Source: Onchocerca lupi (Eukaryota > Nematoda > Chromadorea > Rhabditida > Onchocercidae). Taken from it: a DNA stretch of 64,000 bases. Every line of letters begins with the position of its first letter. Positions within the stretch are counted from its first letter, which is position 1. A program made the position numbers and the translations under genes. The notes below the pieces were generated by a model. It was not told the DNA's origin. It worked only from the letters and a program-made list of their open reading frames with translations, and made no database searches. The DNA lies in assembly GCA_028564675.1 (NCBI GenBank), contig JAOVVO010000392.1, positions 1-64,000 of the forward strand, read 5' to 3'. Of this stretch, positions 26,571 to 38,670 are shown piece after piece.

Positions 26571-29500
26571 TTAAAAATTTAATTTAGTTCGCTTTTGCGT
26601 TAAATCGAGCGCTTCCAATTCATCGTTTTCATCATTTCTCCATCGTTCATCATGAATCCTCTTCGATACATTCAACGGGTCACGCATCGAGTCATGCTTC
26701 ATCTGTGCAATATCTTCTTTCATATGTGAAAATGGCGCATCTCTTAGTTTTCTAAAATTTTATTCATTGCAATCCATTTTACAACATTCTATCCTATACT
26801 AATTCCTTAATTCTTTTATTTAAACTTGTGTTGAAATTAATAACTTTCAAAGAAGAACGTTGCAATTAATTATTCAAACGCATCTATCAACTTCAAATTT
26901 TAGAATTTTCAACAATTTACCGATCATCAAAGACATTCTGAGCAATATTACTGGCATTATTATTTTCCAATTTTCTATATTCTAATGTCCCATTTCGATC
27001 GATTTCTTTATCGCTAATTGAATTTCCGGTTGAGATACCATTAAATACGGTATATAGCGATGAAGCATGTAATAATAACTCTACATATGCTATAATATAT
27101 ACGTATTTAAATTTCTCTAAAAATTAGATTGTAAATTTCTATTTCATTCTTTTCTAGAACTTAGAATATACATTTCCATTTCATCTCTTCTAGAAGTTAG
27201 AATGATCTACGGAAAAATTCAATTTACTGAGAGATTGAAAGGAGAAAAATGAATTAATAAAATTATAGAAATTATTTATTCGAAAAAAAAATCATTGTAT
27301 CGAATAATTAATTAATAAAATATGAGGAAAAATTGAATGGGCTTTTTTGTTATTAACTATTACTTACATTGAACAAGGCATGAAAGTTCCGAATTTTGAT
27401 TATCATTACTGATAATAGTGTTGATAGTGTTGACGTTATTTTGCGTGTAAGCTAACTTTTCACCCGTAAGCGGATTCACACGGATTGTTTCATCATCGTG
27501 TGTTTCTATGCAATTATTTTGCAATCGCATAGTATTATAATCTTGAAAAATTGCTGTTTTGCTGAAAAAAAAAAAAAAGGAAACATTCACATGGTGAAAT
27601 TGAACAAAAAAAAAAAAAAAAAACGGCAACTTTGTTGAAAAATTCTAATGAACACTTTCTGTTTTTTTCTGTATTTTTTTTTTTTTTTTTAAATAGAGGG
27701 AAGAAAATGAAATAATTAATTATCCATAATGTGTATTTGAAATCTAATTTAAAAAATCAATATCTTCTACTTTTTATATATTATATCAGCAAGAAGATAC
27801 TTACAGCGGCGTAGCAATGATTGAATTATCACCACGATCTTTACTATCAAAAACTTGAAGCTGCACGATACGATCATAACGTTTCAAAAACGGTTCATCC
27901 ATCAGAATTTCAGCGATTCCCTGTTTGAAATCTCTGATTTGTTCAGAAGAAAGCGATCCCATCAATGGTTTACCATTATTATCTCTGTTTATCAAAAATA
28001 TTTTTCTTCAACTTGTATTCGATGTTCTTTTTGTCATGAATTTTTATAAATTTTTCGATTAAAAATGAATAGCAAAAGAATTATTTAAAAGAAATTTATA
28101 ATATTCCAAAAATTACATTCATGAATATTTTTTAATGTTACCAAAATGTAATTATTTCCTTTTTCTAAGCCTAGCTGTTAATCATATCTTTAGGCTAATT
28201 TATTTTCACTCTCTTTTGCTTCTAAAAATTACTTTCTAAGTGATTAAACTAATCACTCAATTAAATGCCTATGCATATGATATGATTAAATCAATTGGAC
28301 ATAATTTTCAATAATAATGACAAGAGAATTAAGAATCAAGTTTGTGATAAAAAGAATTAAGCTTACTCACTTGCTGAGATTTGCAAATGCAAATGAAATA
28401 TAGCCAGCATTTTCATCGCAAAATCTCAAATATATAGCTCTTGTCAGAGTGCCACATTTCCTATCGTTTTCCTCTGTTGCTTTGAAAACTTTTTTCATAT
28501 TTCTCATGCTTGTAAAAGTTAAAATCCTGAAATTCATTCATAGATTAGAACTTTTTAAGCAATACACGGTTAATTAATTTTGATACGCTAAACAAACGCG
28601 GAAACTTTCCAATAAACATTAGATTAGGTTACCTGTTGTTATATAAACTCAGTATCGATTGATATTCACCCATTGAAATTGTTGGCTTCTTTGTTTTAGC
28701 AGCTATAAATTCATTTTATTATGAAAAATCTTTTAAATCAATCATAAATATCATACAATATAATAAATGTACTTTGTTCAACTATATAGTAAAAATGTTC
28801 ATTAATATTTTATTTTATTCTACGATTATTTCTGCCTACCCTAGTCCAAGATAATTTCAATTATTAATTGAATAAGCAAAACTAAAGCAAACTCCAATTA
28901 ATAAATGATTGAATATTTGTTGTAGCAAATTTTTTTAAAGCATATAGTTGTGATATTATAAAATGAAAAAAAAAAAAAAGACTGAGTGCATTAAACTTTA
29001 AATCACTTCAATTGATCAAAATGGCATAATGTTTCATTGTTTATTCGTTTCTCATACAGAAAGCGAATGAAATAATACAGTGACATTGTTAAATTAACTC
29101 AATTAGTTATGTCATCATTATTTCAATTTTCAAGTATAAATAAATTAAGGCTTAAATATGAAATTTCATACATTTTTTATCAATATTAAATATTGCCGGA
29201 CAAAATTTGTGACCAACATCAATGATTATTTCCGTTGCACGATACAACCATTGCCAGAGATTGTGTCGTAATTCGGTTGTATCATCAGCAAGGCTAATAC
29301 ATTTATTCTATAAATTAGTCCTATTATTTGGAAATAATTATTTCATTTAACTGAGATTAAAAATATTATCACATTTGAAGCATTAATTTATCTCAATATA
29401 AATAATGTATTTCATTTCATATCTGTCTTTTTATGTATGTTTCATTTCATAATTATTATTATCTATTGATTTAAAAACTTACCATCATAAGTTCATTTTT

Positions 29501-32500
29501 TGTTACCAATACATCATCGGCTACCATTTCCGTTAATAATCTATGTTTAAGTTTAATTACAGTACTTTTTTCATTGATATTCTTAATATCACCAAAAAAA
29601 TATTTCTCCAGTTGTTCACATTCCTGTTCATTGGCTTTCCGGATCCTGAAATACCAATGTAATTTCGTGATATGTCTTCCTCTACAAATCTAATCAATCC
29701 ATAGTCATTCAATTCTTATTTTGTATTCAACATATTCTTGATAGATTATTAATGACTTGATCGATAGATTACAAGTTTTAAGTCAATCAAAAATTTTTGT
29801 CTACCTTGGATAAAATAACATGCATTGTATATGCAATAATTCATCAATGTCCAGAGCACGTGCCGAGCTTAATTGTGCTTTTACGAAATATTTTAGAGCT
29901 TTCTTCAAGATACCCCATGGTACCTTTTGCTTATTACTATTTGATGTAGTATCTTCATGATCATTTGGCTGATCTTGCTAAAATTTGGAAATGTTTTTAA
30001 AATTCAAAAAGAAATTTCAAAAATTTTCCTACCAGTAAACAAATTTGTTTAATTTATATAAATAAAAATGTAAATGTTCGTTGTTCATTTTTACACAACA
30101 TTTCGAATTCTTACCAGTTGATTTGAAAATTTTCATACGACGTTGCATTCGAATAGGCGCGTGTTCAAGAACTTTCGGAAATTTAAGATTTTAAACAGAC
30201 GAACATTTACATTTTTATTCATATAGAATTTGCATTTTTATTTATATAGATTAGCTGGATCCGTCATGCGAAGTGTTGGCCGATTCCAGCTAGTCTATGT
30301 ATATAAAAAAAGAAAGTAAATAATAATGCAGAAGAAAAGTAGCATTATATATCTTGGAAAAAAATTGATATGTTCAATTACTTTTTGAAATTTAAATAAT
30401 TTCTCATACCTGAATTTTAGAATTTAAAATTATTACTAAGCTATTTATTGATACAGAAATAAAATTTAAGTATCTCCTAACAAATTGTTCCCGATCAAGT
30501 AATCGTGGCCAATAGATGAAATTTAACAGCGATTCGGTCTGATCATTGGTGATTGCAATCAGAAATTCATGTGATAGGACAACCTGTAATAGTTCGTTCA
30601 AAAGTATTCATTGTTAGAGATATCTTATTCTTTCGCTAATTTCAACTTTTTCAAACATTTCTTCATCTTTTGCTTTTTTCTTCATTATAGAAAAATGTAT
30701 TTGGATTGCAACGTACGTGTTTCACGATTAATTTATTTTCAATGTTCAGTGCAACATCCATTTGAATTGCGTAGCGCGTGGATAACTGACGTCGATCGAT
30801 CATTGAATTTAATGTTACACCCTGCAAAAAAAGTGCCTTTGTCATATCTGAAATGTAATGATTGGAATTTCATAAATTGGATAAGTGAAAATGGAAGGAG
30901 AATAGAAGACAGAAGAAATATAAATTTCAAAAATATATTTTCGCTGATTTTCAACATCACTAGATCGAATCGATAGCATAAAAGTGAGTAAATGGTATTT
31001 CTACAAACCAGTTCCGGAAATATCGCGCAGAGCGTTCCGTGTTCGTATTTGAAGTCAGTCCTTTTCACGTTTTCACCATATTGTTCCGATAAAATATCGG
31101 CAGTACATTCAGGTGATGCTTGGCGTACCAGCAATTTCCCATTCATATTCACTACAACACCATGTTGATCGTGATATTTCGTTGCTGACGTACCTTCACG
31201 TTGAGTCAAAATTAATCGGCCAGCTGTTTGTCTACAACTTTGCAAAATTGTTAGCTTATAACAGTGATTTTTTATGCATATAATTACATGATTTATAAAA
31301 TTATATGCTTATTATAGAAATAAAGTCGTCTAAAAACCGAGAAATTATCCAAGAAACAGTACCTTTCGCCTGGATCGCCGGATAATTTGACCAGTGTGGC
31401 ACGAAAAAATGCTTCTATAACACGTGGATAGGATTTATCCGATTTTGGTTCAGCTATTGCACAAACTCTAAATATTCCCCAAAAAATAAATAAATTGGCA
31501 GCACTTAATTTTAGATATTGCTGATTTTTGGAAATCAGAAAATTTGTATGAATGAAGCTAAAGAGAAAAAGAATACTATAAGTACTATAATTTAAACATA
31601 TTAACTTCATTAATTCCATATTCTTAAGATATTGTGAAAAGCAATACATTGATGTTAGATGAGATTGAATCTCAACCACGAAAACCATACCGTACTCTCA
31701 TCGTTGGATGTGATGTACGACATTTGACAACATTCCGAGCTCGATGTATCAAAGGAGCAAAATCCATTTCCGTATCAAATAAGCTTTTATCATCACCGTC
31801 ACATCTTTCATGAAGTATTTTCGGCCATTCGATTATAATGGATCTGAGAAAGAGATGCGTGTTTTAAATAAAGAAAAATTTTTTCTGATAAATAAATTTA
31901 GTAATGTATTTCCATCAAAAGAATTAGATATATTAAAAAATATTCTGATTTATGATTTCTGTATTTCTTGAAGTTACGAAGCTGAAATCAATAAAATTAG
32001 AAATTTTGCCATAAAGTAAGAGGCATCTGCTAATATTACATCATGCAAAAAAAGATGAAATAAAAGTTTTTAGTTATTCCGCTTATCCACAAGTTGAATT
32101 CTGTTTTTAATAGTTTAGAATAAATAATCTTGACCGACTAACACTTAGCACTTTTCCTTGATTTAGACTGATAAATATTTATTTTGCTTTCAAAATCAGA
32201 AATATTTACGAAAGTGTGAGAAAGACTTACTCTTGAATGATCTGTTCGATAAGCGCCAACTGAGCCTGATGTTCCTCACTAGGTAACTGAGCTGTTGATA
32301 CGGTATTTAACAACGGTGCGAATCTGAAATGTGGGATTAAGTACTGAAAGAGCGATAGGCTTAATATTCGCAAACTCAAGACTAGCTTAATTCAACAGAA
32401 TCAATTTGAATTTCCGCTATATTTTGCTTTGAAATTATGTCTATAGAATTTTAGAAATCTCAGGAAATATTTGCTATATATATATATATATATATAAATA

Positions 32501-33117
32501 TTTTTTTGAAAAAATGATTTTTTTCCAATCACTCATTTATTAAAGATTCCAAAAAAATCATTCTGTCTAAAAATTGAGATGTAGCTAAATTTTTAGTTTC
32601 AAACAAAAGTTCAGTAAATTTTTCATAAACAAAAAAACCTTGACATCACTTCCAATTCATCCGTTTTCCAAGGTTGAACCAACAAACTTGCCTTTCTTTG
32701 ACAATTCAGCCACTGCAAATTTAATAGATTATGCAAAATTATTGATTGACTTATGAAATACTCAATTTTCGATAATATTCTCTATTTTTTAATATTTTGA
32801 ATATTTTTTCATCAATTAGTTTAGTCAAGATTTTTAAATTTAAAAGTCCAATGAGTAATTCAGATGAGTTAAATGAATTACAAACATATTACTGATTTAA
32901 TGAACATTGATTTTACATTTCATTTTCTTTTTTTTTCTTAAGTTATGAAATACTGTGCAAAATTTAACAGCACCTTCTGTTTTTCACCCATTAGTTTAGC
33001 AAGCTCTCTTCGGCTATGATATAAGTTTGCAATACTTTTGCATGATAGCGTATTTAGGCTATCATCTGAAGTATCATTTTTCAAATTGGAACCATTGTTG
33101 TATACAGGTGAATGCAT
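26571..33117 (-). CDS. STAT family transcription factor
   Basis: STATs are SH2-bearing transcription factors that dimerise through a phosphotyrosine and bind DNA. The exons, 5' to 3', are 33117-32974, 32712-32639, 32323-32231, 31843-31691, 31467-31363, 31231-31009, 30821-30717, 30583-30410, 29977-29805, 29645-29483, 29307-29172, 28702-28633, 28526-28371, 27984-27805, 27561-27368, 27089-26921 and 26751-26571 (2493 nt, 830 aa, all in phase). Coiled-coil end: WLNCQRKASLL. DNA-binding region: VVNMNGKLLVRQASPECTA, then VVLSHEFLIAITNDQ. Linker: LWQWLYRATEII. SH2: AIYLRFCDENAGYISFAF with the phosphate-binding Arg. The usual N-terminal four-helix domain is missing, as described for C. elegans STA-1. 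The start lies 5 nt after a TTTCCAG acceptor, suggesting trans-splicing. Candidate phosphotyrosines after SH2 are in DYNTM and SYVEL. It could be the sta-1 or sta-2 orthologue; I cannot decide. Confidence 0.87.
30061..30303. mobile_element. Non-autonomous Helitron-like/palindromic element in STAT intron
   Basis: A perfect 21-bp inverted repeat (30061-30081 with 30199-30219) bounds a segment of the same family as 1003-1225 and 4300-4700. It is followed by a 61-bp imperfect hairpin (30243-30303) whose arms read TAGATTAGCTGGA / TCCAGCTAGTCTA around a GATCCGTCATGCG-type loop. This resembles the terminal hairpin region of Helentron-type elements. It lies in the intron between STAT exons 8 and 9 and carries no gene. 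Confidence 0.6.
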
Positions 33118-36100
33118 AATACCTGGAAATGATGTTGTGCGATAACATAGAATTTTATGAATAGTGTTTTTGCTAATCAAACTTCAAAATGATATTTGAT
33201 ATTAAAACGATAGAAATCAAAAAAGAGACCTGGGACAATTTGAAAGTCAAAATTCAATAATATTTGACTTGAAAAATATTTTCAGGAATTCTCTAATTCT
33301 TTGTCGCATATTAGAATATCAGAATTTCAGTAGAATTATTGAGATAAATTTTCTCTTAAAGAATTAATTGGTAATTGCAAGCAATATCAATGATATTATG
33401 AGTTATCATTAAATATAGTATAATCGGTCGACACTTCTTTTTTGTTAATCACAAAAGACTGAACTTTAAGCAATGAGTAGATAATGTTTAAGTAGGCGGA
33501 ATTTCTTTTATTTTACTTTATTGATTCAAAAAATATGCAGTGGTTCAATGATTTATAATTGGATCTTCTAGAATATGATACGGTAAGTAGACATAGTATT
33601 TAAACCATTACGGAATTTTCATGTCTTAGGCTTAAATATCGATCATTTATTTAAATTAGTTATTTGAATTCATTAAAATTAAAATTATTATGTAAGCTAG
33701 ATCATTTATAATAACTTATTAAATTTGTTAATCACAATTAAATCAAATTCAAAACTCATAAATTTATTATAAACTAAGTGGATATTTTGATGGCTTAGAA
33801 TCAAAAAAAAAAAAAAAAGAAGAAGACTATTAATGATGATAATCTGAAGCTAATAAAAAGGAAAAAACCAGAAAAAAGAAGAAGAAGCAAGCATTGAACT
33901 ACTTTGATAACGTCCTAACAGTGAACATATTTATACAATCTATCCATATGTTTGTATGCTAGCTGATAGGCTCCGTTCAATCTCATGAAAGCAATGATAT
34001 GATAAGAGATGTTCCGCTAATCAATCATCATACCATATCAGACAATTTTTGAGCAAATACCACACAAATTAAACCGTTTTTATTTACTTTATAATTTGAT
34101 ATATTTTCAGCAAGAACGAGAAGAAAATGATCACTCCTTGTTCTGATAAGTTCCATAATCAAAATTTCCATTATCCCAACATTACATGTAAACAGAGCAT
34201 TAATACTTTTCTTTTTCATGAATCAGATACCAAACGTTGCAGTAGTAGAAGACATCATTTTCAGTTTTTGTAACTTTTGAAATAGTTCCATTAAAATTTC
34301 TGCAAGCAAAAATTCGTAGAAAATAAAAAGAAAAAAGGACGTGTAGAATACCTTTTGCTTAAGTATAATAAATATTTCAAAAAATCGTTCCTTCAAATAT
34401 TTGACTACAATACGTATTCTAATGATACTGCTCGATTATTGCATATTTATTTATATCTGTTTTTTTCGAAATTTTTCATTCGAATTTGAAATATTTATGC
34501 TCCATATCAATGCCTATTTTTTCCAAAATCAATCTATTTTGTAATTCAATAGTGGATTACGCTTTCAATAATATGAAATATGCTCTCTTTTATTTTCAAC
34601 TTGTCTGAGTCTAATTAACAGAAATTGAGTTATCAATTAAGTACTTTAATGATAAAAAATTTATATAAGGAATGAAAAAAGTTGATATTATTCATATTAT
34701 CAATTGTAGAAGAAGAAGAAAGATCACATAATGCATCTTATTGGAATTACTTATTAGAACAAACTGTGATAAAGATATAATATCAAGTTACAACATTTTT
34801 TCTTTCATTCATTTCTTCTAGTACTTAATTTCTATCATTCCAACATTTTTGTTGTTTACACATTGAAATGATCTTATCACCTTGGCAGTATTTTGGCCAA
34901 TATTCCTAAGCATCCTTTGCTTGTTCTCATTTCTCTCACAAGTAAAAAATTATCAAATTGACAAGGTTTGTCTGATGTCATGCCATATCATCTTATCATA
35001 TACATAATTCTGTTTTAAACATATTTTCTTATACAAAATTGCTTTTTCAAAAATAGAAATAATACTGTCAATGAACAAATCATACTAATATTGTCACATT
35101 ATGTATGAATAATACAGTCATATAGTAATTATTATTATATTTTTTTAAGAAATTTAAATCGAAATTTCACTTTATGATAATTTCAAACATTTCGATATAT
35201 TTAAATACAGTTATTGTGCATAATATATTTTATCATTACATTTTGCTTTTACATAAATGTATATATATATTTATATATATAGGGAGTGATTCTGTTAGTG
35301 AATAAAAGATTTTTGGACATATTTGAATTGAGAAAATTCGAAAAAGACAGTTTAATAATTTTATATTTCAATCTAATTATAGTAATGCAGCAACACTTGC
35401 ACAATTAAGTAATTATCATAAAATGTTATTTTTATTGTTATAGTAATAAAAATACAATAAACAGCTTTATTATACTCATACAAATGCATTATTAAATAGA
35501 AACAAGAAATTTACGCTTTCCTTTAGGAAGTTTAAATCGAAAAGTATGCTTTATGATAAGTTTAAGCATACTGATAAATTAACATGAGAAACATTTCCTT
35601 AACCGACAATTCCTCAAATTTATCCTGATTTCCTGTAATGTAATTTATTATTGAATATTTATTTCTCAGGTATTTTTGTTCTTTCGAAGATAAAGTTAAC
35701 TTAACATTTAATTCATCTCATAGCGTCAATTCTGTTTACCAAAAATGGCGTACGTGGAGCACACGTTCAATGTCTACGTGTTATTTAAGCAAACGAGGTG
35801 GCACACTCATTGAAAATTTTAGAACAGACTGAAGACCTTCCGTTCTACTCTTCCTCTAATCATCCGCTTTACCGAATATAACTACTTCATTACGTATTCC
35901 AGCTATTCTGAGGGAAACTTCAGAGAGAATCAACAACTAGATTGTTTCGATTAATCTTTCGTCTCTCTATCAAAGTTAGATGATCGATTTGCACGTCAAA
36001 ATGCTTCGGATAGTCTTATCCAGTTCAGATATTATATTTCGTAAGATTACCAGAAGTTAATCGAAAAACTAAAAAATTTCAATCGTACTCGCTTTATAAC

Positions 36101-38670
36101 AAAACAAAGCGTCTCATTTTCCTCTTCCGAGGATGCGAACAATTTTATCATTAATTATCAAATCTTTAATTGTTCAATTTTGTTACAGAATGCTCTCTAA
36201 TTAATCGAAAACTATTTGCAATTAATCACCATATATGACTGTATCACTCATTTATAACTTGCATAGTTTGCAGTTACAGTACAAACTGTCCTATTCAATT
36301 CAGATATTGTTAAATTGTTCATGTTGGATTTGATGTATCGGATTGCTTTCCCATTAATATTTGAAAAGGTTACCAAAGTTTATCGGAATAATTAAAATTT
36401 TGAATCATATTCGTTTTATAACGCAACAAAGCATCGCATTCTTTCTTTCTCCTTCTGTACTCTTATAATTTGAATTTATTGGGACAATTTTGAATACAAA
36501 AATATGGAAAACATTATTTAGAAGTCAGTGATTGACAATATCTTTCCTAATTATCGGATCAAATCTATATGAATGAATGAAAATGGATGGATTCATCGTT
36601 TCTGAAATTTGTCATTTATCATCGATAAATTCACTACAATTTTCAATCTCTCACTAAATATTCCTCTGCCTTATCATCTGAAATGAAATATTCTTTTCAT
36701 AGAAGCCTGGCAGGTTCCATTAATAATTTCTAGTTTTTCTTCCAATTAAAATCACTTTCGTTAATTTTTCTCAGCTCCATCACTTAAATTATTATTCTTT
36801 TCATAGAAGCCTGGCAGGTTCTGCCAATATTTTCTAGTTTTTGTTCATGTTAAAATCACTCTCGTTGATTTTTCTCAACTTCATTATTGAAATTACTATT
36901 TTTCAAGATTTGAGCAGAACTAGGAAACGAATCATTTTTTAATTTTTTCGGTTCTCAGTAATCTATTTATTTTTAAACCATTAAAAATGCCTATTGAACG
37001 TCTTGAAATTAATTTTTCTCCAAGGTTAGATTTCTAGTTTAATTTCGTTTATTTCATATACTTCTATTAAATTTATTCATTATTTCTAATTCTTCTTTGT
37101 TTCAGTTTCATATTATGCACATTATTCAGATATTTTATTTTCCAAACTCCTTTTCAAATTTTTAAAATATTCGCTAACAATTCCTTGCGCGGTTTATAAA
37201 TATTTTTAAGTTTTTTTGGTAATTTATACTTTTCGAATTAATTTATACCTTTCGGTAAATTATACCATAATCCAATAATTATGGTCTTTTAAAATGTATA
37301 GCTAATTGGAAAAATGGAAAATAAACCAAGCCTTATTTTACTATCACATAATAAATAAGGTAGATCTTACGTAATAAAGTTAAATTAATCCCAACAGTCC
37401 AACTATTCCTTTTAAAATGTTAAATCTTAGAATTTCTATATACAGTAGGATTTGAGAAATACCTAATTAATTAATAAATTCGATAAATAGCCAATTAATT
37501 GAATTATTCAAAAGTATGAAATACAATCTTTTTTGGCAAGAACAGAAATTTCCACACGTTGTATAGCTTAATTCTAAATATCGAAGTGTATTTCAATCGA
37601 TTAAGCCAAAATATCATTGAGATAAGGCATACTAAGTATATATATCATTATTAATTCGATCTTTATTTATCAAAGATTTGGACAACCAGAATTCGCAAAA
37701 AAAGAGATAAGAAAAAATGGAAAATAATAATATGAATTTTAGTAGATTAAATTATTATTGAAGGCAATCATCGAGAGATGATAGGTGAATATGGCAGATT
37801 TAAAGATAAGCAGTGAAAAATATATTCTTGCCATTTTATTGATTTTATCGATAAAATTTTTATCCAATTGCTAGGTGAAAATTTTTTCTCGATGTCAGTA
37901 ATTATGTGTTACTAAAACATAATTTAATGAGATTAATATTTCGAAAATTTTTGATCTAATTATTTTTTCCACATCATTTCTAATTTTAGAATCAACAATT
38001 TACGCATCCTTTCCGAAATATAGTTATCTTTACACATATCTACACTTCGAAAACATTGGAATGATGAAATAGTATATATATTTTAAGTCTATTTTGTACT
38101 TTAAAATTGATATTTGCATTTGATATGTTATTTTAGATTGAAGTTTTCGTAGAATTGAAATTAACATCAAAGATCAACAATTATTGAATATATTCAATTT
38201 TACTCGATACGACATGTTATGGAATATTCAAAAAAGCATTTTAATTATTGAATCATTTTTACATCTATTTTCCTATTCAGTTCCATGTTTGTGCTCAGGA
38301 TCATTACCATCATGGCACTGCTTTCCAAATTGCTTTCAAGGTTGAATATATTCTTTATTAATTATTTAAAGCAAAATGAAATAAATCAAAATGATGTGAA
38401 ATAAGATAAAATGAGATGAAAACAATGTGATAAAAAATGAGACAAGATAGAAGCAAATATCAAAAAGCTATGCAAATACTTTAAGTATGCACTAGATTTT
38501 TTGCCACTTTTTAAGAAAAAATAAATAAATGAATGAAAAGTTCCGGTTCCGATTGTAAAATAATTGGCAATCTCGCAATTATTGCCATTTTCATGCATAC
38601 CAATATTAGATAACAGCTTCAATAGCAAAAGTGACCTTTCGACTTTTTTTATTTATGCAATACATTTCAG
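33118..38670. other. Long intergenic stretch, no supported gene
   Basis: 5.5 kb of AT-rich DNA between the divergent STAT (minus) and ground-like (plus) genes. Short ORFs here have no coherent splice context. It contains duplicated blocks (about 35985-36125 / 36330-36460, and 36691-36897). About 35725-36125 is visibly less AT-rich than its surroundings and is a candidate regulatory zone. A leader-like exon (38285-38339, ATG TTT GTG CTC..., hydrophobic MALLSKLLS) ends at a GTTGAA donor but does not match the phase of the next exon. Confidence 0.5.
36691..36897. repeat. 104-bp tandem duplication
   Basis: The unit beginning TTCTTTTCATAGAAGCCTGG at 36691 recurs at 36795 with scattered substitutions, continuing through TTTCTAGTTTTT, AAAATCACT.TCGTT and TTTTTCTCA. 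Two copies, noncoding. Confidence 0.75.

Noticed and set aside
30611..30976. 121-aa plus-strand ORF
   Set aside because: Antisense shadow of STAT exon 7 and neighbouring introns.
30739..31245. Long 168-aa minus ORF as one exon
   Set aside because: Reads through an intron: STAT exon 6 ends at 31009, and exon 7 resumes at 30821 in another frame.
38285..38339. Signal-peptide exon (MFVLRIITIMALLSKLLS) for the ground-like gene
   Set aside because: Attractive, but its GTTGAA donor leaves phase 2 whereas the next exon needs phase 1; kept only as a note.
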